From positions 1-7,316 of the forward strand of contig JAPUKV010000182.1 in the NCBI GenBank assembly GCA_027295475.1: a stretch of DNA of 7,316 nt, read 5' to 3'. The position numbers were made by a program, and so were the translations under genes. Origin of the DNA: Pseudomonadota bacterium (GTDB lineage: Bacteria; Pseudomonadota; Gammaproteobacteria; Woeseiales; Woeseiaceae). Positions 1 to 5,905 of this stretch are shown here, piece after piece (position 1 is the first letter of the stretch; the number at the start of each line of letters is the position of its first letter). A model generated the notes under the pieces. It was not told where the DNA came from and did no database searches. It was given only the letters and a program-made list of their open reading frames with translations.

Positions 1-123
1 GGATGAAGTACCGAGGTCCTCGACCTGGTGCCCGGCCTCGCGCAAATGAGCTGCCAGAGCGGCCTTCAGCTCGAAGCCGCCGTGGTCGGCGCCGAGCGCG
101 ATTCTCTTCGGGGGAGTACTCAC
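1..123 (-). CDS. rpiB: Ribose-5-phosphate isomerase B, N-terminal part (cut by window edge)
   Basis: RpiB interconverts ribose 5-phosphate and ribulose 5-phosphate in the cytosolic non-oxidative pentose phosphate pathway; some LacAB/RpiB relatives act on other sugar phosphates. Only the first 41 codons are visible and the frame is open at base 1. They contain the family's N-terminal signature: KRIALGADHGGFELK at about residues 6-20, with the Asp13-His14 pair that lies in the sugar-phosphate site, then a helix and GHQVEDLGT (31-39), matching the second strand and its conserved GT. The start is GTG at 123-121. It overlaps the stop codon of the upstream regulator in a GTGA arrangement, and only a weak GGCGG-like ribosome site precedes it, so translation is probably coupled to the regulator. 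The catalytic Cys/Thr region lies outside the window, so the subfamily cannot be checked. Confidence 0.9.
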   Translation of the reverse strand, partial: MSTPPKRIALGADHGGFELKAALAAHLREAGHQVEDLGTSS

Positions 124-467
124 GACCAGACCGCCGAATCGTCAGGTCGCTCGGCGGGTAGTGCCGGTCGGGTCACAGCTGCTCCCACGTCCAGGACCTC
201 CTGCAACTTTCGAACATGAAGTTGGAAGCGCTCGAGCCCGAGTTCGGTGAGACGAAACTCGGTCACCGAACGCCGACCCTGCAGGGCCTTGCGGATTCGG
301 AGATAACCCGCGTCGGCCAGTTTGTGTGTCTGGACGTGGAGATTTCCATCCGCCAGTCCGGTTGCGTCCTTCATCTCCTTGAAACGAACCGGTGGGCCCG
401 GCACGAGGGCGGCCAGGATAGCGAGGCGGGCGGGGGAGCTGATCATTTCGTCGAAGTGAAGGTTCAC
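120..467 (-). CDS. Small winged-helix transcriptional regulator (HTH_34 / MarR-ArsR-like)
   Basis: This 115-residue protein has the layout of the single-domain winged-helix family often labelled 'winged helix DNA-binding domain' (HTH_34). An N-terminal helix carries FDEMISSPARLAILAAL (residues 5-21), the second helix is FKEMKDATGL (29-38), the recognition helix is DGNLHVQTHKLADAGYL (40-56), and the wing follows with its usual GRR and T-x-F/Y-x-LT pattern (64-74). A charged C-terminal helix (about 78-92) could mediate dimerisation. No ligand or metal site is evident. The start is GTG at 467: the in-frame codon at 473-471 is TAG, so no start further upstream is possible in this frame. AAAAGGAAG (487-479) lies 11 bases before it as a ribosome site. 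A sigma70-like promoter sits directly upstream. The stop overlaps the rpiB GTG by four bases, which suggests a regulator-rpiB operon and possibly autoregulation. Effector and targets are unknown. Confidence 0.85.
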   Translation of the reverse strand: MNLHFDEMISSPARLAILAALVPGPPVRFKEMKDATGLADGNLHVQTHKLADAGYLRIRKALQGRRSVTEFRLTELGLERFQLHVRKLQEVLDVGAAVTRPALPAERPDDSAVWS

Positions 468-491
468 GATCTATTGAGCTTCCTTTTACGA

Positions 492-521
492 AGTATCCTG
501 CCTGGAATAACCCCGTGTCAA
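492..521 (-). promoter_or_regulatory. Sigma70-type promoter for the regulator-rpiB operon
   Basis: On the minus strand a perfect -35 hexamer TTGACA (521-516) is followed, after 18 bases, by GATACT (497-492), which matches four of six positions of TATAAT. The predicted transcription start is near 485, leaving a leader of under 20 bases that contains the AAAAGGAAG ribosome site of the GTG start at 467. Spacing and position make this the most credible promoter in the window. It has not been tested experimentally. Confidence 0.65.
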
Positions 522-548
522 GCATCATTCAGGAAGAAGGAAGGGATT

Positions 549-567
549 AACTTCATGTTATGAAGTT
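549..567. repeat. Perfect palindrome, 8-bp arms with 3-base spacer
   Basis: AACTTCAT (549-556) and ATGAAGTT (560-567) are exact reverse complements separated by GTT. The centre lies 37 bases upstream of the regulator's -35 box. Two readings fit. It may be an operator or activator site for the neighbouring winged-helix regulator, whose family binds dyads as dimers. Alternatively it may be a fold-back structure marking the outer end of the transposase-associated element, since a GGGACACCCA motif follows 12 bases later. The sequence alone does not decide between them. Confidence 0.55.
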
Positions 568-579
568 GCATCATGAATT

Positions 580-597
580 GGGACACCCACGAATCAC
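580..597 (+). repeat. GGGACACCCAC motif, copy 1 (transposase-downstream side)
   Basis: GGGACACCCACGAATCAC agrees at 16 of 18 positions with the copy that begins 41 bases further on, and its first ten bases are identical to an inverted copy beside the 5' side of the transposase gene (1827-1836). GGG-ACA-CCC is itself a tiny dyad. Short motifs of this kind next to a RAYT-like gene are candidates for REP-type recognition sequences. Confidence 0.6.
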
Positions 598-620
598 CAA
601 GTGGAAGAGCAGGAAGAACA

Positions 621-638
621 GGGACACCCACAATTCAC
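621..638 (+). repeat. GGGACACCCAC motif, copy 2 (direct repeat of copy 1)
   Basis: GGGACACCCACAATTCAC is in the same orientation as the copy starting at 580, differing from it at two of 18 positions. The 23 bases between the two copies are purine-rich and not repeated. The third copy in the window, beyond the transposase start, is in the opposite orientation, so the transposase gene is bracketed by inverted copies. Confidence 0.6.
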
Positions 639-813
639 GGAGCAGAAGATACAATCCTGCGGCACCCGGACAAACGTGGGCTGGTGTGGCAAGACGATTT
701 GGGCTCAATCAGGACCTGATCGCTACTCTTGACGGATCGGTGGATTCGTTGTTGATCGCCAGTAAGTTGGCTGGCGCAACCAAGCGTGAAATCGATTAGT
801 GGCTGGGGTTTGG

Positions 814-1728
814 TTAGGCTTTGGTAGCGACCGTTTGGTCTATCTTGGCGCCCTTGAGCCATTGCTGCCCGAGGTGCTGGCAGTAGCGCTCCATCGTCTG
901 CAAAGAACCGACCGCCCGGTAATACCAGCGGCCGTAGTGACGCATGTCAGCGAGCCAATGCTTCTGCTTAAAGTCCAGACGCTCAAATATGGGTGGTATG
1001 GCATCCGGGATAGTGTGTCGTTTGTCAGAAGTTAGGGCGCGACCGCTCCAGTCGATGAGCCGCAGGTACTCGTCGCGGGAGATGGGGATCGGGTTGCTGA
1101 GTTCAGGCGAGGCGTTCAGAGGAGCCAAATGATCGTCTTGGCGATGGATCCGGGCATACACTGAGGTGTGCGGTGAGCTCTCCGGTGTCTTGGCGATGCC
1201 GGCCCGGATAGGGTTCAAGTCCACATAGGCCATGCAACGCAACAAGGCGGTGTCATCAAGTAGTGCCTGAAGCTTATAGCGTCCTTCCCAGAAGCGACCG
1301 GAGCAGTCATCCTCCTTATTTGCCCAACGGGCCAGGGGTTCGTTCAGACACCGCATGAACCAGCTAATGCTGTACAGGCGTAGTCGCCACTCATCGATCA
1401 GTGCCACATCATCCACCGCATCCGGTACACGAAACAGCTGACCCCAGCGTTCTACGACCTCCTCATCCGACCACGCATTCGCCTGATCGATATTGACCTT
1501 GAGCACCACGTGGTAGTGGTTGCTCATGATGGCGTAGGCGAGCAAGTCGATGGCGAATACCCCGGCAAGCAGACTTAAGCGATTTTCCAGCCACTGGCGG
1601 CGATGCCCGAAGTCCTTACCGGAATAATGATCCTGACCGCAGAGGAAGGCACGCCGCACGCAGCGGGAGATGCAGTGGTAGTAGCGCGTATGTTCGAGAC
1701 TAATCTGTTGCGATCGGGCAATGGTCAT
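814..1728 (-). CDS. REP-associated tyrosine transposase-like protein (IS200-like, HUH fold)
   Basis: This 304-residue protein belongs to the Y1/IS200-like transposase superfamily, long-C-terminus RAYT type. It begins with the family's N-terminal core (ISLEHTRYYHCISRCVRRAFLCG, in two strands over about 9-31). The HUH metal motif follows as SNHYHVVLKV, with His71 and His73. Next come a helix with SWFMRCLNE (122-130), the block GRFWEGRYK (144-152) and the block AYVDLNPIRAGIA, and then a C-terminal extension of about 120 residues. Such proteins nick and join single-stranded DNA at hairpin (REP) sequences. The start at ATG 1728 is chosen because homology begins with MTIARS; the frame stays open to 1827, but the extra 33 residues look non-coding. 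No Tyr occupies the position where the Y1 nucleophile is expected in the helix before GRFWEGR (Leu132 by my alignment). There are no frameshifts. Activity is uncertain. Confidence 0.85.
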   Translation of the reverse strand: MTIARSQQISLEHTRYYHCISRCVRRAFLCGQDHYSGKDFGHRRQWLENRLSLLAGVFAIDLLAYAIMSNHYHVVLKVNIDQANAWSDEEVVERWGQLFRVPDAVDDVALIDEWRLRLYSISWFMRCLNEPLARWANKEDDCSGRFWEGRYKLQALLDDTALLRCMAYVDLNPIRAGIAKTPESSPHTSVYARIHRQDDHLAPLNASPELSNPIPISRDEYLRLIDWSGRALTSDKRHTIPDAIPPIFERLDFKQKHWLADMRHYGRWYYRAVGSLQTMERYCQHLGQQWLKGAKIDQTVATKA

Positions 1729-1740
1729 CGTCAACATATC

Positions 1741-1762
1741 CGTGTGAGACACGTCTATTAAA
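1741..1762 (-). promoter_or_regulatory. Possible promoter -10 and leader hairpin of the transposase gene
   Basis: On the minus strand TTTAAT (1762-1757, five of six matches to TATAAT) precedes a perfect 5-bp stem with 3-base loop, CGTGT-CTC-ACACG (1753-1741), which ends 12 bases before the ATG at 1728 and shares a base with the only candidate ribosome site (GGAT). No convincing -35 box is seen. If the transcript starts here, the hairpin would sit at its extreme 5' end and could restrict translation, as is common for transposase genes. This is weak evidence. Confidence 0.25.
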
Positions 1763-1826
1763 GTTGCTGTCGTATTGCGTTGCGATGCTCGTTTCTGCCG
1801 TATTCGAACAGATTCGTCGAAGATCA

Positions 1827-1836
1827 TGGGTGTCCC
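1827..1836 (-). repeat. GGGACACCCA motif, inverted copy at the transposase 5' side
   Basis: Read on the minus strand, GGGACACCCA is identical to the first ten bases of the copies beginning at 580 and 621, but in opposite orientation. It overlaps the outer arm of a fold-back palindrome (1834-1853). Confidence 0.6.
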
Positions 1837-1853
1837 AGTTATGGATAACCGGG
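1834..1853. repeat. Imperfect palindrome (REP-like fold-back) between amidohydrolase and transposase
   Basis: The arms are CCCAGTTAT (1834-1842) and ATAACCGGG (1845-1853) around a GG centre, with a single A/C mismatch at 1837/1850. It lies 18 bases beyond the amidohydrolase stop and touches the GGGACACCCA motif. It could be the hairpin recognised by the adjacent RAYT-like protein. A role as the amidohydrolase transcription terminator is less likely because no T-tract follows. Confidence 0.5.
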
Positions 1854-1871
1854 CATCCGACCGGCTTTAGC

Positions 1872-3191
1872 TTAAAGTGCGCCGCTGTCTATGGCGAGCA
1901 CCGTCCTGAGCAGGACAGCGGCTCCGTTCGCCATGTCTTCAGACGATGTGAATTCCTTTGGTGAGTGGCTGATGCCGCCGACGCTGGGCACGAAGATCAT
2001 GCCGGTCGGAGCGACGTGAGTCATGTCCTGGGCATCATGACCGGCGCCGCTCGGCATGAATTTATAAGACAGCCCCAGGTCCTCGGCCGATTGCGCGATT
2101 ATCTTGCGCATGCGCAAGTCGGTGGGCGCCGGCGGGGAAGCGACGTCAAGTTCCTCGAATCTTATCGGCGTCTGCCGCGCCTCTGCAATGCTGTCTGCCT
2201 CGATCATGATTGCCTCGAAGACCTGCTGCATTTTGCCCGCATCAAGGTCCCGGATCTCCAGGCTCATAACCACGCGACCCGGTATGACATTCGGCGCGCC
2301 TGGTTCGGCGCGAATTCTGCCGACGGTGGCAACCTGGCGACCTTCCAGGGAAGTGGCGACTCTGTTTACCGCGAGCGTCAGCTCGGCCGCCGACAGCATT
2401 GCATCCTGACGCCTGTTCATCGGCGTCGTGCCGGCGTGGTTGGCGATACCCTCGATCACTACATCCCACCAGCGAATACCGACAATTCCCTCGACCACGC
2501 CGATGTCGATGCCTTCCTCGTGCAGGAAGGCGCCTTGTTCGATATGCAGCTCGATGAAAGCGGCAAATTCATCGGGACTGCGCAGGGCAAGATCCAATCG
2601 GCCCGGGTCACCACCAACGACTCGAATGCCTTCAGCAATGGTCATGCCGCTGTGGCTGACGACACTGAGCGCGCTCGGGCTGAGGCCTGTCGTCATGGCC
2701 CGGCTGCCGATCAGGCCGCCTTCCTCATCGGTAAAGCTGACAACCTCCAAAGGGTGTCGCGTCTTTACGCCGTTTTCGTGCAGCAACTGGGCGACTTCGA
2801 TGGCGCCAATGACCCCGACATCGCCGTCGTAATTGCCACCGCCGGGCACGGAGTCAATATGCGAGCCGAACATGATGACCGGCAGGTCCGGGTCGCTTCC
2901 TTCCCGTTTGCCGATGATATTGCCGGCAGTATCGAGCCGCACTTCGAGGCCGGCCTCTTCCATCAAATCCTTGATGTACTCGCGGCCTTCAATATCGGCT
3001 TTGCTGAAAGCGACGCGGCTGACGCCGCCCTGCGGATTGGCGCCGAATCCGGACAGAGTCTGAATCCGCTGCTCCATGCGCTCGGCGTTCGCGAGAATAA
3101 TTTGATCTTCGGCGCCGTGGACTGTCGTGGCAACCAGCAGCCACGAGCAAATCGCAAGCAGGCGGAGCCTACTGGTAAGACTCGAGGACAT
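1872..3191 (-). CDS. Exported Zn-dependent amidohydrolase, hydantoinase/carbamoylase (M20) family
   Basis: Members hydrolyse N-carbamoyl amino acids, allantoate, ureidoglycolate or beta-ureidopropionate, releasing ammonia and CO2; the substrate here cannot be told. The two-metal M20 ligands are all present: His111 and Asp122 (in GSHIDSVPGGGNYDG), Glu156/Glu157 (FTDEEGG), His216 (FIELHIEQG) and His409 (GISHSPKEF). The dimerisation domain's GIANHAGTTPM block is also present, as is the AGHDAQDM block. Length from this start is 439 residues, slightly over the usual 410-ish because of an N-terminal signal peptide (RLRLLAICSWLLVATTVHG, cleavage near 26/27), so the enzyme should act in the periplasm; most relatives are cytosolic. 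The ATG at 3191 is chosen because it begins the signal peptide; the frame remains open to 3335, within the kinase gene. It overlaps the kinase gene by 23 bases, has a poor ribosome site, and is probably translated by coupling. Confidence 0.88.
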   Translation of the reverse strand: MSSSLTSRLRLLAICSWLLVATTVHGAEDQIILANAERMEQRIQTLSGFGANPQGGVSRVAFSKADIEGREYIKDLMEEAGLEVRLDTAGNIIGKREGSDPDLPVIMFGSHIDSVPGGGNYDGDVGVIGAIEVAQLLHENGVKTRHPLEVVSFTDEEGGLIGSRAMTTGLSPSALSVVSHSGMTIAEGIRVVGGDPGRLDLALRSPDEFAAFIELHIEQGAFLHEEGIDIGVVEGIVGIRWWDVVIEGIANHAGTTPMNRRQDAMLSAAELTLAVNRVATSLEGRQVATVGRIRAEPGAPNVIPGRVVMSLEIRDLDAGKMQQVFEAIMIEADSIAEARQTPIRFEELDVASPPAPTDLRMRKIIAQSAEDLGLSYKFMPSGAGHDAQDMTHVAPTGMIFVPSVGGISHSPKEFTSSEDMANGAAVLLRTVLAIDSGAL

Positions 3192-4146
3192 TCGTTTCAA
3201 TGCGAGCACCAAGCTGTTGAATAACACTCGTTGCAACGTGCGTGCCGAGTCGTGCGCATTCATCGAGTGATTTGTCGTTTGCCCAGCCGTAGAGAAAAGC
3301 CGCTGCGTAGGCATCGCCCGCGCCAGTGGTGTCAATCAACTGTTCGATGGCGTTTGCTTCCTGGACGATTTTCGTATCGCCTGCGACGATTACGGAGCCT
3401 TTTTCGGAACGCGTCATGACAAAGAGCTTGTCCGATCCGTCGATCGCCGATAATACGTCCTCGAATTTGTCTACTTCGTAGAGCGCCATTACCTCGTCGT
3501 CATCGGCAAAAACCATGTCGACGTCGTCCCGGACGACTTTCGCGAATGCATCACGATGTCGCTCGACACAATATGAATCAGATAAAGACAGTGCGACCGC
3601 CGAGCCGTTTTGTTTTGCGATCCGTATCGCTTCCGCAGCCAAAGCCGGGCCTTCCGGTATGTCCCAGACGTAGCCCTCGAGCAGGATGACCTTTGGAGTG
3701 CCGACTGTTTCCTCAGTTACATCGGAAACACCGAGTTCGGTGCAGGCGCCGAGATACGTCTGCATCGTTCGCTGGCCGTCAGGGTCGATCAGGATATGGC
3801 TTCGTGCTGTCGGCGCGCCGTCCGCGACAGGCAAAGTCCTGACGTCGACACCTAGCGAGCGCATGTCATGAACGAAAATTTCTCCGAGCTGATCGTTCCG
3901 GACACGGCCGATATAGGATGCCGACCCGCCCAGAATCGCAAACCCCGCGATGGTGTTCGCAACTGAGCCGCCTGACATTTCCGTGGCGGGGCCCATCATG
4001 TCGTAAATCTCATGCGCGCGCGCCTCGTCTATCAAGGTCATTGACCCAAGAGGTGCGCCAATCAACTTGAGGAAATTTTCGTCGACATGCGCGAGCACGT
4101 CAACAATGGCGTTGCTGATACCGAGTAGTTGCACTGATTGGGTCAT
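3169..4146 (-). CDS. PfkB-family adenosine kinase
   Basis: This is a cytosolic ribokinase-fold enzyme predicted to phosphorylate adenosine to AMP with ATP in purine salvage. It is 325 residues long, typical of the bacterial adenosine kinase-like clade. The N-terminal strand LGISNAIVDVLAHVDENFL (about 8-26) carries the substrate-binding Asp16. The di-Gly sugar-binding motif is SGGSVANT (58-65), TMQTYLGACTEL lies in the lid/core, and the PfkB signature 2 is DTTGAGDAYAAAFLYG (272-287), with the anion-hole GAGD and catalytic Asp278. The start ATG 4146 has AGGA (4155-4152) five bases upstream and matches the family's N-terminus; an in-frame ATG at 4176 would add ten unlikely residues. The gene overlaps the amidohydrolase start and is divergent from the DUF4956 gene. 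Another nucleoside or sugar is possible as substrate, since PfkB specificity is hard to read from sequence. Confidence 0.88.
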   Translation of the reverse strand: MTQSVQLLGISNAIVDVLAHVDENFLKLIGAPLGSMTLIDEARAHEIYDMMGPATEMSGGSVANTIAGFAILGGSASYIGRVRNDQLGEIFVHDMRSLGVDVRTLPVADGAPTARSHILIDPDGQRTMQTYLGACTELGVSDVTEETVGTPKVILLEGYVWDIPEGPALAAEAIRIAKQNGSAVALSLSDSYCVERHRDAFAKVVRDDVDMVFADDDEVMALYEVDKFEDVLSAIDGSDKLFVMTRSEKGSVIVAGDTKIVQEANAIEQLIDTTGAGDAYAAAFLYGWANDKSLDECARLGTHVATSVIQQLGARIETNVLESYQ

Positions 4147-4279
4147 AAGTGTCCTGTCGCCGATTTTGCGGTGCATAGCCTAACACCAGACATTTCTCCA
4201 GGGAATGTGGCGATATTGGCGGCACAGGGGTATCTTCGGGTTGAACTCGACAAGACACGTACTCACTTGGGGTGGAGTG
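4147..4279. promoter_or_regulatory. Divergent promoter region between kinase and DUF4956 gene
   Basis: This 133-base gap separates divergent starts and so must carry or transmit promoters for both directions. The ribosome site AGGA (4155-4152, minus) serves the kinase, and GGGGTGGAG (4269-4277, plus) serves the DUF4956 gene. I find no -35/-10 pair good enough to name and no clear operator dyad. Confidence 0.35.
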
Positions 4280-4927
4280 ATGAGAAAAGCAGCTAGTTTC
4301 CTGATACCGATGACGGTGATTACGCTGTACTACGCGTTCTGGGCGGGGCTGATGGTGTTCCTCCTCAGGAAATTTCCGGCAATCCAGGACTTCTTTCCGA
4401 TCGGCGGCATTGGCGCGCTCGTCGATGTCGGCAACGGCGGATTCGAACCCATCTATTCAAGTGCCGAGGAAACAATCCTCGCGCCCGCTGCAGCATTCAG
4501 ACTGGCATTCGCCAGCCTGGGCGCAGGGATACTGATCATTCCCGTATCGTGGGTGTATTTCATCACGAGCCGCAGCAAGGAAGTCAGTCAGTCTTTCGTG
4601 CAGACGATCATCATTATGCCGATCGTGGTAACCGGCATATCGATGATCGTCATGAACAGCCTTGCTCTTGCGTTCAGTCTCGCCGGTATCGTGGCGGCGG
4701 TGCGATTCCGGTTTACACTCGACCAGCCATCGCAGGCGATGTACATATTTGCGGCGATCAGCATCGGTCTCGGTTCCGGGATCGGTGCGTTGGGCGTTGC
4801 GATGGTCATTTCGATGGCATTCGTTTACTCAAACATGATCATCTGGAAGCTGGAATATGGAAAAACACTGTCCGGCACATTCTTCTCCATGTTGACCCGG
4901 CGAGACCGCGCTGAGGATGATTATTAG
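4280..4927 (+). CDS. DUF4956 family multi-pass inner-membrane protein
   Basis: This 215-residue protein matches the DUF4956 pattern. It has an N-terminal membrane segment (about 7-29), a short extracytoplasmic or loop region (30-72), a second segment (75-96), and then the conserved core. The core consists of a hydrophobic segment, IIIMPIVVTGISMIVMNSLALAF in two parts over 110-132, followed by GIVAAVRFRFTL (136-147) with its charged RFR in the membrane flank. The last segment, YIFAAISIGLGSGIGALGVAM, is Gly-rich (155-175) and continues to about 188. The tail is short, charged and acidic (RRDRAEDDY). Function of the family is unknown; from general knowledge, relatives are often encoded beside VTC-like polyphosphate polymerase or CotH-type kinase genes. 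The start ATG 4280 follows GGGGTGGAG closely; GTG at 4277 is an alternative. The downstream lipoprotein gene starts 78 bases on, in the same direction. Confidence 0.8.
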   Translation: MRKAASFLIPMTVITLYYAFWAGLMVFLLRKFPAIQDFFPIGGIGALVDVGNGGFEPIYSSAEETILAPAAAFRLAFASLGAGILIIPVSWVYFITSRSKEVSQSFVQTIIIMPIVVTGISMIVMNSLALAFSLAGIVAAVRFRFTLDQPSQAMYIFAAISIGLGSGIGALGVAMVISMAFVYSNMIIWKLEYGKTLSGTFFSMLTRRDRAEDDY

Positions 4928-4958
4928 GACCCAGGCCGGGCAATCGCTCTCCCACCTT

Positions 4959-4971
4959 TTCGCTACGCGAA
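4959..4971 (+). repeat. Small hairpin between DUF4956 gene and lipoprotein gene
   Basis: TTCGC (4959-4963) and GCGAA (4967-4971) form a perfect 5-bp stem with loop TAC, followed by TTT. It is too short and lacks a real T-tract, so it would be at best a weak attenuator or processing site between the two genes. Confidence 0.25.
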
Positions 4972-5005
4972 GTTTACGCGGACAGGCTGCCGGGATGCAG
5001 ACTTA

Positions 5006-5905
5006 GTGGTTTCTCGAAGGGTAGAGCTCGCACGTTTCTTTGCAATAATTTTTCTGAGCTTGATGACGGCTTGTTCGCGGGCGTCCGATTCGGTGAGCGG
5101 CCAGGGGTTGAGCGGATTTCCCCTCGATTCGGAATCGTTGCAACAATGGAAGTTGCCCAAGAAACTCAAAGAAATTTCCGGCCTGGCGCTGACGCCGGAT
5201 GATCGTTTATTCACAGTCACTGACGAAAAGGCGATTGTCTACGAGCTTGACTACCAGCAAGGCGAAATCGTCAAGGCGTTCAGTCTGGGAAACCCGACGG
5301 TACACGGTGACTTCGAGGGAATCGCCATTCTGAACGATGTGTTCTATCTCGTGACCAGTAAGGGCCGGATATATGCGACCGCGGAAGGCAATGACGGCGA
5401 CAGAATGCAGTACAAGTCCTACAAGACCGGCCTGGGCAAGCTCTGTGAGATTGAAGGGCTCGCACAGGACAGGCAATCGGACACACTGCTTTTAGCCTGC
5501 AAGAAAAGCAAGGTGCAGGGCAAAGGCGGTAAATTATCTGTCTTCGTCTGGTCGCCGTCGACCGGCAAGGTTCTCCGCGAACGCGAAATCACGATTCCTG
5601 AGGACGATATCGTGGCTAAGCTGGACCAGAAGCACATCAATCCCTCTGGTATCGCGGTCGATCCGGGAACGGCAAATTTATATGTGATCGCGTCGCGGCA
5701 ACGCGCGATTATTGAAATGAAGCCGAATGGCGAGCTGATTAACGCTATAATTCTGCCGTTAGCGGACCGTCACCGGCAGGCAGAGGGGATCGAGATAACC
5801 CGGGACGGTAGATTGCTGATCGCCGATGAGGGTGGAAAAAAGAAAGCAAGACTCAGCGTCTATACGCCGGGTCATAATAAACCACGGATCAACAAAGATG
5901 AGTAG
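5006..5905 (+). CDS. SdiA-regulated-domain (YjiK-like) beta-propeller lipoprotein
   Basis: This 299-residue protein has an N-terminal lipoprotein signal: basic residues, a hydrophobic stretch (11-19), and the lipobox MTAC with Cys23. Ser at +2 suggests sorting to the outer membrane. The rest resembles SdiA-regulated/YjiK-like proteins, a beta-propeller family of unknown biochemical role. Repeated blade motifs of the type (E/S)G-(I/L)-A/E are seen: KEISGLALTPDDRLFTVTDE (55-74), GDFEGIAIL, CEIEGLAQD, NPSGIAVDP and QAEGIEITRDGRLLIADEGG. Acidic and His residues near the central channel (VHGDFEG) could bind a metal, but no catalytic set is certain. The start is GTG 5006, with GGGA about ten bases upstream and no better alternative that keeps the signal peptide. 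The last codons overlap the next gene by eight bases, so the two are translationally coupled. Confidence 0.75.
   Translation: MVSRRVELARFFAIIFLSLMTACSRASDSVSGQGLSGFPLDSESLQQWKLPKKLKEISGLALTPDDRLFTVTDEKAIVYELDYQQGEIVKAFSLGNPTVHGDFEGIAILNDVFYLVTSKGRIYATAEGNDGDRMQYKSYKTGLGKLCEIEGLAQDRQSDTLLLACKKSKVQGKGGKLSVFVWSPSTGKVLREREITIPEDDIVAKLDQKHINPSGIAVDPGTANLYVIASRQRAIIEMKPNGELINAIILPLADRHRQAEGIEITRDGRLLIADEGGKKKARLSVYTPGHNKPRINKDE

Larger units (their letters stand above)
468..813. other. 346-base gene-free stretch between the transposase and the regulator
   Basis: This interval holds the regulator promoter (492-521), a perfect palindrome (549-567) and two direct copies of a GGGACACCCAC motif (from 580 and 621). 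From about 640 to 813 no gene, RNA or repeat is recognisable. A plus-strand reading frame covers 560-799, but its translation matches no family I know, has no ribosome site and shows no clear coding character, so it is treated as non-coding or as a decayed remnant. Confidence 0.6.
580..1853 (-). mobile_element. Candidate RAYT/IS200-like element (bounds approximate)
   Basis: The interval contains one HUH-type transposase gene bracketed by inverted copies of GGGACACCCA: two at the gene's 3' side and one at its 5' side, the latter joined to a fold-back palindrome at 1834-1853. No target-site duplication is visible, as expected for single-strand Y1 chemistry. The left bound could instead be the palindrome starting at 549. 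RAYT genes are usually single-copy and domesticated, so this may be a resident gene with its REP-like sequences rather than an active insertion sequence. Flanking genes are not disrupted. Confidence 0.5.

Noticed and set aside
142..528. Minus-strand frame of 128 codons overlapping the regulator
   Set aside because: It is a shifted-frame shadow of the winged-helix gene, with an Arg/Pro/Gly-rich translation typical of wrong-frame GC-rich DNA.
560..799. Plus-strand frame of 79 codons between the regulator and the transposase
   Set aside because: It begins inside the palindrome and runs through the GGGACACCCAC repeats, has no ribosome site, and matches no family I know. It could at most be a decayed remnant.
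1729..1827. N-terminal extension of the transposase to an ATG at 1827
   Set aside because: The extra 33 residues overlap the GGGACACCCA motif, the hairpin and the possible -10 box. Family similarity begins at MTIARS (ATG 1728).
1965..3224. Long plus-strand frame of 419 codons antisense to the amidohydrolase gene
   Set aside because: It lies opposite a gene with all M20 metal ligands. Its translation has no recognisable domain, and long antisense frames are common in GC-rich coding DNA.
3192..3335. Upstream start for the amidohydrolase at 3335
   Set aside because: The additional 48 residues are an out-of-frame reading of the kinase gene and would bury the signal peptide.
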